NCBI GenBank assembly: GCA_963804885.1
Contig: CAWDSF010000010.1
Coordinates: forward strand, 409,055 to 473,054
DNA: 64,000 nt
Direction: 5' to 3'
Source: PALSA-1004 sp963804885
GTDB taxonomy: Bacteria > Pseudomonadota > Gammaproteobacteria > Burkholderiales > SG8-41
Positions within the stretch are counted from its first letter, which is position 1. Each line of letters begins with the position of its first letter. Positions 1-11,719 of this stretch are shown piece after piece. The position numbers and the translations under genes are program-made. Under the pieces are notes generated by a model, which saw only the letters and a program-made list of their open reading frames with translations, made no database searches and was not told the DNA's origin.

Positions 1-24
1 GAGCAAGTGAAGGCGGCCGGCTAA
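1..24 (+). CDS. 3' end of an upstream gene (partial)
   Basis: Frame 1 reads seven sense codons ending EQVKAAG and then TAA at 22-24, 12 bases before the LivG start. This is what the tail of an upstream operon gene would look like. Too little remains to name the product. The stop lies between 6-bp inverted arms at 13-18 and 25-30. Confidence 0.35.
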   Translation, partial: EQVKAAG

Positions 25-36
25 GGCCGCATCCGC

Positions 37-825
37 ATGGGCGCACCGCGCAATGTCGGGGAAGTCGTGCTCGCGATCGACAACATTTCTCTCGCGTTCG
101 GCGGCGTAAGAGCGTTGGCGGAGGTGAGCTTCGACGTGCGCGCGCACGAGATTCGCGCGATCATCGGCCCCAACGGCGCCGGCAAAAGCTCGATGCTGAA
201 CGTGATCAACGGCGTCTACCATCCGCAGCAGGGCAGCGTCACGTTCAAAGGTGTCACGCGCCGGCAAATGCGGCCGCACGAAGCCGCGCGCCAGGGCATC
301 GCGCGCACGTTCCAGAATATCGCGCTCTTCAAAGGCATGACGGTGCTCGACAACATCATGACCGGGCGCAACCTGAAAATGCACGCGGGGTTTTTCGCGC
401 AGGCGGTGTGGTTCGGGCCCGCGCGCAACGAGGAGATCGTGCACCGCCGGGTCGTCGAGCAGATCATCGATTTCCTGCAGATCGAGGCGATCCGCAAGAC
501 GCCGGTCGGGCGCCTGCCCTACGGCATGCAAAAAAGAGTCGAGCTTGCGCGCGCGCTGGCCGCCGAGCCCGAGCTCCTGCTGCTCGACGAGCCGATGGCG
601 GGCATGAACGTCGAGGAGAAAGAGGACATGTGCCGCTTCATCCTCGACGTCAACGACGAGTTCGGCACCACGATCGTGCTGATCGAGCACGACATGGGTG
701 TCGTGATGGATTTGTCGGACCGCGTCGTGGTGCTCGACTACGGGCGCAAGATCGGCGACGGCACGCCCGACGAAGTCCGCACCAACCAGGCGGTCATCGA
801 CGCCTACCTCGGCGTGCAGCACTAG
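37..825 (+). CDS. livG: Branched-chain-type ABC transporter ATP-binding protein (LivG family)
   Basis: Cytoplasmic ATPase of a high-affinity ABC importer for branched-chain amino acids or similar organic acids. The 262-residue protein has Walker A GPNGAGKS at residues 44-51, a signature-like LPYGMQ segment near 160-165, Walker B ending LLLLDEP near 180-186 and the H-loop His at 218. The ATG at 37 has no clear ribosome site; a GTG at 67 preceded by GGGGAAG is a plausible alternative that would remove ten residues before the core fold. It is followed after six bases by livH, so the cluster is surely one operon. The substrate cannot be read from the ATPase; the downstream CoA ligase suggests a carboxylic acid. 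Confidence 0.93.
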   Translation: MGAPRNVGEVVLAIDNISLAFGGVRALAEVSFDVRAHEIRAIIGPNGAGKSSMLNVINGVYHPQQGSVTFKGVTRRQMRPHEAARQGIARTFQNIALFKGMTVLDNIMTGRNLKMHAGFFAQAVWFGPARNEEIVHRRVVEQIIDFLQIEAIRKTPVGRLPYGMQKRVELARALAAEPELLLLDEPMAGMNVEEKEDMCRFILDVNDEFGTTIVLIEHDMGVVMDLSDRVVVLDYGRKIGDGTPDEVRTNQAVIDAYLGVQH

Positions 826-831
826 GCCGCG

Positions 832-1728
832 ATGGGATTTTTCCTCGAAGTGTTGTTGGGCGGCCTGATGGCCGGAGTGCTCTATTCGCTGGTCGCGCTG
901 GGCCTCGTGTTGATTTTCAAGGCGTCGGGCGTATTCAATTTCGCGCAGGGCGCGATGGTGCTGTTCGCGGCCTTGTCGCTCGTGCGGCTGATGGAGAAAA
1001 TGCCGCTGCCGCTGGCACTCCTGGTCACGTGCGTGATCATGCTGGCGCTCGCGTACGCGATCGAGCGGCTGGTGCTGCGCCCGCTCGTCAACCAGCCGGG
1101 CATCTCGCTCTTCATGGCGACGCTGGGCATCACGTTCTTCCTCGAAGGGTTCGGCCAGATCCTGTGGGGCAGCGACATCTACAAGCTCGATCTCGGGATT
1201 CCCAAGCAGCCGGTCATCATCCTGGAAAACGTGTTCAAAGGGGGCATCCTGGTCGGCAGCGACGATTTGTTCGCGACGGTGGTGTCGGGCGCGCTCGTCA
1301 TCGTGCTCGCGATTTTTTTCCAGAAGACGCGCATCGGGCGCGCGCTGCGCGCGGTTGCCGACGATCACCAGGCCGCGCAGTCGATCGGCATCCCGCTCAA
1401 CCAGATCTGGCTGATCGTGTGGACGGTCGCCGGACTCGTCGCGCTCGTCGCCGGCGTCATCTGGGGCTCGCGCCTGGGCGTGCAGTTCTCGCTGTCGCTG
1501 ATCGCGTTGAAGGCGCTGCCAGTCGTGATCCTCGGCGGTTTCACTTCGGTGCCCGGGGCGATCGTCGGCGGTCTCATCATCGGCGTCGGCGAAAAATTGT
1601 CCGAGGTCTATCTCGGCCCGGTGATCGGCGGCGGCATCGAAAACTGGTTTGCGTACACCGTGGCACTCGCGTTTCTGCTGGTGCGGCCGGAGGGACTGTT
1701 CGGGGAGAAGCTCATTGATCGCGTCTGA
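832..1728 (+). CDS. livH: Branched-chain-type ABC transporter permease (LivH family)
   Basis: Inner-membrane permease subunit of the Liv-type importer, 298 residues, almost wholly hydrophobic with about eight membrane segments. It opens with the family-typical pattern LLGGLMAGVLYSLVALGL and carries the NFAQGA segment near residue 36 that marks LivH proteins. The cytoplasmic loop around residues 168-185 (ALRAVADDHQAAQSIGI) is the usual ATPase-contact region. It lies six bases after livG and 25 bases before livM. Confidence 0.93.
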   Translation: MGFFLEVLLGGLMAGVLYSLVALGLVLIFKASGVFNFAQGAMVLFAALSLVRLMEKMPLPLALLVTCVIMLALAYAIERLVLRPLVNQPGISLFMATLGITFFLEGFGQILWGSDIYKLDLGIPKQPVIILENVFKGGILVGSDDLFATVVSGALVIVLAIFFQKTRIGRALRAVADDHQAAQSIGIPLNQIWLIVWTVAGLVALVAGVIWGSRLGVQFSLSLIALKALPVVILGGFTSVPGAIVGGLIIGVGEKLSEVYLGPVIGGGIENWFAYTVALAFLLVRPEGLFGEKLIDRV

Positions 1729-1753
1729 TCCTTCATGTTCGCGGTCTAACGCC

Positions 1754-2818
1754 ATGTTCTATCGCGAAGTCGGTGAGTTCAAAAACAGCTATGCGGCGGA
1801 TCAGGTGGTGTTCCCGATCCGCCAGGACCGCTATTTCGTGTGGGCGGTCGTGCTGTTCGCCTTCATCGGCGTGCCGTATCTCGCCAATCCGTACTGGTTC
1901 AGCGCGATCCTGATTCCGTTTCTGATCCTGTCGCTGGCCGCTTTGGGCCTTAACCTGCTGGTCGGCTACTGCGGCCAGATTTCGCTCGGCACCGGCGGCT
2001 TCATGGCGGTGGGCGCGTACGCCGCCTACAACCTCGCGCTGCGCGTGCCGGGGCTGAATCCGCTGGTGGCGTTTCTGCTCGCGGGCGGCATCGCGACGCT
2101 GGTCGGCGTCCTGTTCGGCATACCCAGCCTGCGCATCAAAGGCTTTTATCTCGCGGTCGCCACGCTCGCCGCGCAGTTTTTTATCGACTGGGTGTTCAGC
2201 CGCATCGCGTGGTTTACGAACTACACGCCGTCGGGCTCGCTCAACGCGCCGGCGATCACGCTGTTCGACTTCACGTTCGACACGCCGGTGCGCAAATACC
2301 TGCTGTGTCTCGCGTTCGCGACGGCGTTTGCGCTGCTCGCGCGCAATCTCGTGCGCGGACGCCTCGGCCGCTCGTGGATGGCGATTCGCGACATGGACGT
2401 CGCCGCCGAGATCATCGGTATCCGCCCGCTGTACGCGAAGCTCTCGGCGTTCGCGATCAGCTCGTTCTTCATCGGCGTCGCGGGCGCCCTGTGGGCATTC
2501 GTCCACCTGGGCTCGTGGGAGCCGCTCGCATTCGACGTCAACCGCTCGTTCAGCCTGCTGTTCATGGTCATTATCGGGGGGCTGGGCTCCATCCTCGGCA
2601 GCTTCCTGGGCGCGGCGTTCATCACGCTGCTGCCGCTGTTGCTGAACCAGTTCCCCGCGTGGCTGGGGCTGCACTGGTCGACCGCGCTGATTTCGCACCT
2701 GGAATCGATGATATTCGGCGCCCTGATCGTGTTTTTCCTGATCGTCGAGCCGCTGGGCCTGGCGCGGTTGTGGAGCGTCGCGAAGGAAAAACTGCGCCTG
2801 TGGCCGTTCCCGCACTGA
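1754..2818 (+). CDS. livM: Branched-chain-type ABC transporter permease (LivM family)
   Basis: Second membrane subunit of the Liv-type importer. The ATG at 1754 gives 354 residues beginning MFYREVGEF; an open frame continues upstream to 1649 but that stretch overlaps livH and is not family-like. The protein shows LivM hallmarks: GYCGQISLGTGGFMAVGAYA near residues 75-95 and the cytoplasmic loop WMAIRDMDVAAEIIGI with the following hydrophobic segment. The length is normal for LivM proteins that lack an ATPase fusion. It completes the permease pair with livH. Confidence 0.92.
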   Translation: MFYREVGEFKNSYAADQVVFPIRQDRYFVWAVVLFAFIGVPYLANPYWFSAILIPFLILSLAALGLNLLVGYCGQISLGTGGFMAVGAYAAYNLALRVPGLNPLVAFLLAGGIATLVGVLFGIPSLRIKGFYLAVATLAAQFFIDWVFSRIAWFTNYTPSGSLNAPAITLFDFTFDTPVRKYLLCLAFATAFALLARNLVRGRLGRSWMAIRDMDVAAEIIGIRPLYAKLSAFAISSFFIGVAGALWAFVHLGSWEPLAFDVNRSFSLLFMVIIGGLGSILGSFLGAAFITLLPLLLNQFPAWLGLHWSTALISHLESMIFGALIVFFLIVEPLGLARLWSVAKEKLRLWPFPH

Positions 2819-2954
2819 GCCTGGCGCTTGCGCCGGGCGGTTTCAGTCAATACACTGGTTTTCCCCGATATTCGAGCAGGCAAGCGCGTATCGGCGCATA
2901 GTTGAACGGACCGGCGACAGACCGGCCCGGAGACCACCAAAGGAGGCAGTGATG

Positions 2955-4292
2955 ATGGGCAGCTTCAGCATATGGCAACGGCTACTGACGGCGGCGTTCG
3001 CTGCCGGCGCGCTGGCCGGCGCGACGCCGGTCTACGCACAGGCGAACGAGCAGTTCATCCCGGTGCTGGTCTATCGCAGCGGCGCTTATGCGCCGAACGG
3101 CATCCCGTGGGCAAACGGCTTTGTCGATTACCTGAATCTGGTCAACGAACGCGACAAAGGCATTAACGGCGTCAAAATTACCTACGAAGAATGCGAAACC
3201 GGCTATGCGACCGATCGCGGCGTCGAGTGTTACGAGCGTCTGAAGGGCAAGGGCCCGACCGGCGCCGCGGCCTTCAATCCGCTGTCGACCGGCATCACGT
3301 TCGCGCTGACCGAGAAGGCGCCCGGCGACAAGATTCCGATCATCACCATGGGCTATGGACGCTCGGAATCGGCCGACGGCAGCGTATTCACCTGGAATTT
3401 CCCGCTGCTTGGCACCTACTGGACCGCGGCGGACGTGATCATGCATCAGATCGCCAACAAGTTGGGCGGCTACGAGAAGTTGAAAGGCAAGAAAGTCACG
3501 CTGGTCTACCACGACTCGCCATACGGCAAGGAGCCGATCCCGCTCTTGAGCGTGCTCGCCAAGCAGTGGAATTTCGATTTCAAGTCGATTCCGGTCACCC
3601 ATCCGGGCGTCGAGCAGAAAGCGGCGTGGCTGCAGATCCGCCAGGACCGTCCCGACTACGTGCTGCTGTGGGGCTGGGGCATCATGAACTCGACCGCGAT
3701 CAAGGAAGCGGTGGCGGTCAATTATCCGCGCGACCAGATGTACGGCGTCTGGTGGTCGGGTGCCGAACCCGATGTGCTGCCGGCGGAAGCTGGAGCGACA
3801 GGCTACAACGCCGCCGCGCTGCAACACTCGTCCGGTCAGACCTCGGTGCACGCCGACATCATCAAGAACGTCTACGACAAGGGCAAAGGCACCGGCGGGA
3901 TCCCGAACAACGTCGGCACGGTGCTTTATAACCGCGGCATGATCAACGCGATGGTGACGGTCGAGGCGATTCGCACCGCCCAGGCGAAGTACGGCAAGAA
4001 GCCGCTCACGGGCGAGCAGGTGCGCTGGGGCATCGAGAACCTGAACCTCGATCAGGCGCGGTTGCGCCAGCTCGGCTTCGGTGGCCTCATGCAGCCGTTG
4101 AAACTTTCGTGCAACGATCATGAAGGCGCGCGCATGGCGCGCATCCACCAGTGGGACGGCACGAAGTGGGTCTATGTGTCCGACTGGATCGAGGGCAACA
4201 ATAAATTGCTGCGGCCTATGGTCGAAGAGGCGGCCAAGAAGTACGCCAAAGAGAAAAACATCGTGCCGCGCGATTGCTCGAAAGTAAGCTGA
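2955..4292 (+). CDS. Periplasmic substrate-binding protein of the Liv-type ABC transporter
   Basis: Secreted binding protein that delivers substrate to the LivHM permease. A strong AGGAGG at 2941-2946 decides the start: three in-frame starts follow (GTG 2949, ATG 2952, ATG 2955) and the last has the best spacing of eight bases. Residues 1-28 form a signal peptide with a hydrophobic core and a cleavage site near VYAQA. At about 445 residues it is longer than amino-acid-specific LivK and resembles periplasmic proteins accompanying aromatic or aliphatic acid catabolism. It lies 136 bases after livM. Confidence 0.9.
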   Translation: MGSFSIWQRLLTAAFAAGALAGATPVYAQANEQFIPVLVYRSGAYAPNGIPWANGFVDYLNLVNERDKGINGVKITYEECETGYATDRGVECYERLKGKGPTGAAAFNPLSTGITFALTEKAPGDKIPIITMGYGRSESADGSVFTWNFPLLGTYWTAADVIMHQIANKLGGYEKLKGKKVTLVYHDSPYGKEPIPLLSVLAKQWNFDFKSIPVTHPGVEQKAAWLQIRQDRPDYVLLWGWGIMNSTAIKEAVAVNYPRDQMYGVWWSGAEPDVLPAEAGATGYNAAALQHSSGQTSVHADIIKNVYDKGKGTGGIPNNVGTVLYNRGMINAMVTVEAIRTAQAKYGKKPLTGEQVRWGIENLNLDQARLRQLGFGGLMQPLKLSCNDHEGARMARIHQWDGTKWVYVSDWIEGNNKLLRPMVEEAAKKYAKEKNIVPRDCSKVS

Positions 4293-4351
4293 CGGTTGCC
4301 GTCGAGGGGTAAGGAGGCGCATTTCGCGCCTCGCCCCTCCCCGATTTAACA

Positions 4352-5179
4352 ATGTCCGCCATTCCGCAACCGGTTCCCGCGCGAGCATTGCTCGCGGTCA
4401 ACAATGTCGAGGTCATTTACGATCACGTGATCCTCGTGTTGAAAGGCGTGTCGCTCGAAGTGCAGGAAGGCAAGATAGTGGCGCTGCTCGGCGCCAACGG
4501 CGCGGGCAAATCGACGACCTTGAAATCTATTTCCAATCTGCTGCGTGCCGAGCGCGGCGACGTGACCAAGGGCTCGATCGAATTTCGCGGCCAGCGCATC
4601 GACCGCCTGAATCCGTCGGAACTCGTCAAGCGCGGCGTCGTGCAGGTGATGGAAGGGCGGCATTGCTTCGCGCACCTGACCGTCGAGGAGAACCTGCTGA
4701 CGGGCGCGTTCACGCGCAGCCGCCGCGGCGACATCGGCGCCGATCTCGAAAAGGTCTATGCCTATTTTCCGCGGCTCAAACACCGGCGCACGAGCCAGGC
4801 CGGTTACACGTCGGGTGGCGAGCAGCAGATGACGGCCATCGGCCGCGCGCTGATGGCGCGGCCGTCGATGATCCTGCTCGATGAGCCGTCGATGGGCCTG
4901 GCACCGCAGATCGTCGAGGAAATTTTCGCCATCGTGCGCGATCTGAACCAGAAGGAAGGCGTAAGTTTCCTGCTTGCCGAGCAGAACACCCATGTCGCGC
5001 TCCGGTTTGCCGATTACGGCTACATCCTCGAGACCGGCCGCGTGGTGATGGACGGCAGCGCCGCGGAGCTCGCGAGCAACGAAGACGTGAAAGAGTTCTA
5101 TCTCGGCATGAGCTCGGGCGCGCGCAAGAATTACCGCGACGCGAAACACTATCGCCGGCGCAAGCGCTGGCTGGCTTGA
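4352..5179 (+). CDS. livF: Branched-chain-type ABC transporter ATP-binding protein (LivF family)
   Basis: Second ATPase of the Liv importer, 275 residues. Walker A GANGAGKST is at residues 47-55, the signature TSGGEQQ at 153-159 and Walker B ILLDEP at 174-179. About 20 extra C-terminal residues (GARKNYRDAKHYRRRKRW) are basic; this tail is typical of LivF proteins linked to CoA-ligase operons rather than the E. coli leucine system. Together with livG, livH, livM and the binding protein it makes a complete five-part transporter. Confidence 0.92.
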   Translation: MSAIPQPVPARALLAVNNVEVIYDHVILVLKGVSLEVQEGKIVALLGANGAGKSTTLKSISNLLRAERGDVTKGSIEFRGQRIDRLNPSELVKRGVVQVMEGRHCFAHLTVEENLLTGAFTRSRRGDIGADLEKVYAYFPRLKHRRTSQAGYTSGGEQQMTAIGRALMARPSMILLDEPSMGLAPQIVEEIFAIVRDLNQKEGVSFLLAEQNTHVALRFADYGYILETGRVVMDGSAAELASNEDVKEFYLGMSSGARKNYRDAKHYRRRKRWLA

Positions 5180-5260
5180 ACAGCATCGCTTCACGTGTCG
5201 ATGGCGAAGCATGCAGTGGTCGCGGGCGGTTCCCGGGCGTTGCCGGCGGTGCTGGATTAA

Positions 5261-6503
5261 ATGACAGCGTTCTTCGACAGCCTGGAAACACGCGACGCCG
5301 CGCAGCGCGAAACCGAGCAGTTCGCCGCGCTGCGCGCGCAGATCGCGCACGCGCAGGCGCAGTCGGCATATTTCGCCGGCGTGCTCAAGGGCGTGACTCC
5401 CGCGGACATCAAGGATCGCGGCGCGCTCGCCGCGCTGCCCGTAACGCGCAAATCCGATCTGATCGAGCTGCAAAAAGCTGCACTCCCGTTTGCGGGCATG
5501 ACGGCGCTGCCGCCGGCGGCGCTCGGCCGCGTGTACATGTCGCCCGGACCGATGTTCGATCCCGAAGGCAGACGCGCCGATTACTGGCGGCTCGCGCGCG
5601 CGATGCATGCGGCGGGCTTTCGCGCCGGCGAGCTCGTGCACAACACGTTCTCCTACCACTTTACGCCGGCCGGCTTCATGGCCGACATGGGCGCGCACGC
5701 GCTCGGCTGCCCGGTGTTTCCAGGCGGCACTGGACAGACCGAGATGCAGGTCGCCGCGATCGCAGCGTTGAAGCCGGCGTGCTACATCGGCACGCCGTCG
5801 TTCCTGCGCATCATCCTCGAAAAAGGCGACGAGCTCGGCGCCGATGTCGCGAGTTTGAAGAAGGCGCTGGTGTCGGCTGAGGCGCTGCCGGCGACGCTTC
5901 GTGCATGGCTCAACGCGCGCGGCGTGGCCACGCTGCAATGCTATGCCATCGCCGATCTCGGACTGGTCGCGTACCGAGTCCGCCGCACAGGAAGGCATGA
6001 TCGTCGACGAGGGCGTCATCGTCGAGCTCGTGCGGCCGGGCACCGGCGAGCCGGTCGCCGCGGGCGAAGTCGGCGAAGTCGTGGTGACGACGCTGACGCC
6101 CGAATATCCGCTGATCCGCTTCGCGACCGGCGACCTGTCCGCGACGCTCGCAGGACCGAGCCCCTGCGGCCGCACCAATATGCGCATCAAGGGCTGGCTC
6201 GGCCGTGCCGACCAGACGGCGAAAGTCAAAGGCATGTTCGTCAAGCCGTCGCAGATCGCCGATGTTGCGCGGCGCCACCCGGAAATCCGCAAGTACCGGC
6301 TCGTGATCGGGCACGACGCGAAAAAAGCCGACTGCATGACGCTGCATTGCGAAATCGCCGGCGCCGGCAATCCAGCGCTCGCCGCCGCCATTGCGGTCAC
6401 GCTGCGCGACGTCTGCAACCTGCGCGGAGACGTCGCATTTGACGCCGCGGGCGCGTTGCCCAACGACGGCAAAGTCATCGACGACGTCAGGAAGTACGAC
6501 TAA
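5261..6503 (+). CDS. Phenylacetate-CoA-ligase-like AMP-dependent ligase, one frameshift
   Basis: Adenylate-forming enzyme that would activate a carboxylic acid to its CoA thioester. The first part (5261-5974) reads from MTAFFDSLETRD through the fold of PaaK-type ligases, including MSPGPMFDPEG and a Thr/Gly-rich GGTGQTEMQ segment. The C-terminal part, with the VVVTTLTPEYPLIRFATGD core and the hinge TNMRIKGWLGRADQ, continues one frame later. Removing the extra base at 5975 restores ADLGLVAYESAAQEG, as expected for the family, and gives 413 residues. A sequencing insertion is more likely than a dead gene because both halves look under normal constraint. The neighbouring Liv transporter and beta-oxidation genes suggest activation of an imported aromatic or aliphatic acid. 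Confidence 0.85.
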
Positions 6504-6563
6504 CATGATGGACACGGCGACGCAGGTCCGCGCTGGCTCACCTCTCCCTCACATCATTCATTC

Positions 6564-7331
6564 ATGCAGATAAAAGACAGCGTATTTCTGATTCCCGGCG
6601 GCGCTTCGGGCCTGGGTGCGGCGGCCGCGCGCCAATTGTCTGGCGCGGGCGCCAAGGTAATGCTCGCCGATCTCAATCGCGACGCGGGCGAAAAATTCGC
6701 GGCAAGTCTCGGCGGCGGCGCGAAATTCGCGGTCGCCGATGTGACCAACGAAACGCAGGTGCAGCAGGCGGTCGATGCCGCCGTCGCCGCTTTCGGCGCC
6801 TTGCACGGGCTCGTCAATTGCGCGGGCGTCGCACCCGGCGAGCGCGTGGTCGGCAAGAACGGCCCGCACAAGCTGGAGACGTTCAGCCGCGTGATCAACA
6901 TTAACCTGATCGGCACCTTCAACGCGCTGCGGCTGGCAGCCAACGCGATGGCCAAAAATACGCCGAACGCCGATGGCGAGCGCGGCGTGATCATCAACAC
7001 CGCGTCGGTCGCAGCTTTCGAAGGTCAGGTCGGGCAGGCCGCGTACAGCGCATCCAAAGGCGGCATCGTCGCGATGGCGCTGCCGATCGCGCGCGAGCTC
7101 GCCAAGCTCGGCATACGGGTGAACACGATCGCGCCCGGCATCTTCGACACGCCGATGCTGCAGGGCATGAGCGAGGAAATTCGCGCGTCGCTCGGCGCGC
7201 AGGTGCCGTTTCCGTCGCGCCTGGGCCAACCGGAGGAATATGCGCGGCTCGTGGCGTTCATCGTGGAGAACCCCATGCTCAACGCCGAAGTAATCCGCCT
7301 CGACGGCGCGATCCGCATGACCGCCAGGTAA
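6564..7331 (+). CDS. Short-chain dehydrogenase, 3-hydroxyacyl-CoA dehydrogenase type II-like
   Basis: NAD-dependent oxidoreductase of 255 residues resembling the HSD17B10-like 3-hydroxyacyl-CoA dehydrogenases. The cofactor motif GGASGLG lies at residues 12-18, the NCAG motif near 85-88 and the catalytic triad at S148, Y161 and K165. The insertion GKNGPHKLETFSRVININL is characteristic of the acyl-CoA type rather than FabG. Its TAA overlaps the ATG of the next gene (TAATG), so the two are translationally coupled. It would oxidise the hydroxyacyl-CoA produced by the neighbouring hydratase. Confidence 0.9.
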   Translation: MQIKDSVFLIPGGASGLGAAAARQLSGAGAKVMLADLNRDAGEKFAASLGGGAKFAVADVTNETQVQQAVDAAVAAFGALHGLVNCAGVAPGERVVGKNGPHKLETFSRVININLIGTFNALRLAANAMAKNTPNADGERGVIINTASVAAFEGQVGQAAYSASKGGIVAMALPIARELAKLGIRVNTIAPGIFDTPMLQGMSEEIRASLGAQVPFPSRLGQPEEYARLVAFIVENPMLNAEVIRLDGAIRMTAR

Positions 7332-8146
7332 TGGCGTCCGCTCACGACACGACACCCATGACCTATCAAAATTTGTCGCTCGAATCGGCGGAAGGCGGCC
7401 AGGTTGCCGTGTTGACCGTCAACCGGCCCAAGGCGCTCAATGCGCTCAACGCGGAAACGCTCGGCGAACTCATGCAGGCGCTGGCGCAGGTCGCGGACGA
7501 CAAAGCGGCGCGCGTGCTGTTGATTACGGGCGGCGGCGACAAGGCATTCATCGCGGGCGCCGATATTGCAGCGATGCAGGCGATGAGCGCGCTCGAGGCG
7601 CAGGCGTTTTCGGAGAAGGGCCAGCGCGTGATGCAGGCGATCGAAGCGTTGCCGATCCCGGTGATCGCGCTGGTCAACGGTTACGCGCTCGGCGGCGGCT
7701 GCGAACTCGCCATGAGCTGCGATTGGATCATCGCGGCGGAGCGCGCGGTGTTCGGCCAGCCGGAAGTCAACCTCGGCATCCCGCCGGGCTTCGGCGGCAC
7801 GCAGCGACTCGCGCGCTTGATCGGCCGCGCGCGCGCGCTCGAGCTCGTTACCACGGGCCGCCAGGTCAAGCCGCCGGAAGCGCTGCGCATCGGGCTCGTC
7901 AACGAAGTGGTTGCCGATGCCCAGCTGATGGAAAAAGGGCTGGAGATGGCGCGCATGATCGCGGCAAAAGCGCCCGTGGCGGTGCGCGTCGCCAAGCAAG
8001 CAGTGCAGCGCGGGCTCGACCTCGATCTCGCCAACGGGTGCGTGCTCGAAACCACGCTGTTCGCATTTGCATTCGGCACCGCGGACCGCAAGGAAGGCAT
8101 GACTGCGTTCCTGGCCAAGCGCGCGCCCAAATTCGAAGGCAGCTGA
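7331..8146 (+). CDS. Enoyl-CoA hydratase/isomerase (crotonase family)
   Basis: Crotonase-fold enzyme that adds water to trans-2-enoyl-CoA in beta-oxidation. The two oxyanion-hole segments are present: AFIAGADIAAM and NGYALGGGCELAMSCD. The catalytic region GQPEVNLGIPPGFGGTQRL carries the Glu expected of hydratases. The ATG at 7331 overlaps the preceding stop; a second ATG at 7358 (MTYQNLSLE) is closer to the family start and may be the true one. With the dehydrogenase before it, this makes two successive steps of one pathway. Confidence 0.92.
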   Translation: MASAHDTTPMTYQNLSLESAEGGQVAVLTVNRPKALNALNAETLGELMQALAQVADDKAARVLLITGGGDKAFIAGADIAAMQAMSALEAQAFSEKGQRVMQAIEALPIPVIALVNGYALGGGCELAMSCDWIIAAERAVFGQPEVNLGIPPGFGGTQRLARLIGRARALELVTTGRQVKPPEALRIGLVNEVVADAQLMEKGLEMARMIAAKAPVAVRVAKQAVQRGLDLDLANGCVLETTLFAFAFGTADRKEGMTAFLAKRAPKFEGS

Positions 8147-8161
8147 CAGCTGATAGCTAAC

Positions 8162-8743
8162 ATGAGCGCGCCGTCCATCAGCCGCTACCCGGTGCCGAAC
8201 CTCGCGGACCTGCCGGCGGATATGCGCGAGCGCATCGAGCAGGTGCAGGAAAAAGCCGGGTTTGTGCCCAACGTGTTCATCACGCTCGCGCACCGGCCCG
8301 ACGAGTTTCGCGCGTTTTTCGCGTACCACGACGCGCTGCTGCTGAAAGAGGGCGGGCTGACCAAGGCCGAGCGCGAGATGATCATCGTGGCGACGAGCGC
8401 CGCGAACCAGTGCCATTACTGCGTGATTGCGCACGGCGCGATTTTGCGCGTCTATGCGAAGAACCCGCTGATCGCCGACCAGATCGCGGTCAATTACCGC
8501 AAGGCTGATCTCGAGCCGCATCAGAAAGTGATGCTCGATTTCGCGCTCAAGGTCGCGCTGCACTCGCACGAGATCCAGGATGCGGATTTCCCGCCGCTGC
8601 GGGCGCACGGATTTTCCGACGAGGACATCTGGGACATCGGTGCCATCGCCGCGCTGTTCGCGCTGTCGAACCGCATGGCGAATCTGATCAACATGCGCCC
8701 GAACGACGAGTTTTACCTGCTGGGCCGCGCACCAAAAAAGTGA
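8162..8743 (+). CDS. Carboxymuconolactone decarboxylase / AhpD-like peroxidase-related protein
   Basis: 193-residue all-helical protein of the CMD/AhpD family, uncharacterised peroxidase-related subgroup. The redox pair is seen as CHYC in the segment NQCHYCVIAHGA, followed by the His expected of the AhpD proton relay. Such proteins often close operons for organic-acid breakdown and may handle peroxide or alkyl hydroperoxides. It lies 15 bases after the enoyl-CoA hydratase. The exact substrate is unknown. Confidence 0.85.
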   Translation: MSAPSISRYPVPNLADLPADMRERIEQVQEKAGFVPNVFITLAHRPDEFRAFFAYHDALLLKEGGLTKAEREMIIVATSAANQCHYCVIAHGAILRVYAKNPLIADQIAVNYRKADLEPHQKVMLDFALKVALHSHEIQDADFPPLRAHGFSDEDIWDIGAIAALFALSNRMANLINMRPNDEFYLLGRAPKK

Positions 8744-8878
8744 TTCGGCGCCCTCGGAAGCGCTGGCCGGCAGCGATGCCCGTCCTCGCAGCGCGGTTTT
8801 TATCCAATGGCGAGCCGGCGACCGAAAAATGCTGCGACGGACTCGATTACCCGCACCGGGACGGCTTACTTACGATGA

Positions 8879-8884
8879 TATAAT
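8879..8884 (+). promoter_or_regulatory. Candidate -10 box upstream of aceE
   Basis: A perfect TATAAT stands in an otherwise GC-rich 224-base gap, 84 bases before the aceE start. No good -35 hexamer is found 16-18 bases upstream, so an activator or an extended promoter may be involved. This is the only consensus-like -10 in this gap. Confidence 0.4.
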
Positions 8885-8967
8885 TGACCCTAAAACCGGT
8901 GCCACGAGTACCGGAATCCACCCGATGCATCCCGACCGGACGCTGCAAACCCCACGAAGGTGAAGCC

Positions 8968-11638
<2,671 letters not shown>

Positions 11639-11719
11639 TCAAAAATCCGTTGGGTTTTCAGTGCAGACTAATGCGCCGCAGGCGCGTTATGTCGAAACTC
11701 AAGCCCCTAAGCTGAGCGT

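Noticed and set aside
1733..2815. 360-codon minus-strand open frame
   Set aside because: Antisense to livM; composition dominated by Arg, Gln and Glu from GC-rich reverse reading.
4346..6478. 710-codon open frame on the minus strand
   Set aside because: It lies antisense to livF and the CoA ligase, is Arg/His/Ala-rich without domains, and is the typical shadow of a GC-rich gene.
7025..8608. 527-codon minus-strand open frame
   Set aside because: Antisense to three well-supported genes and with shadow-type composition.
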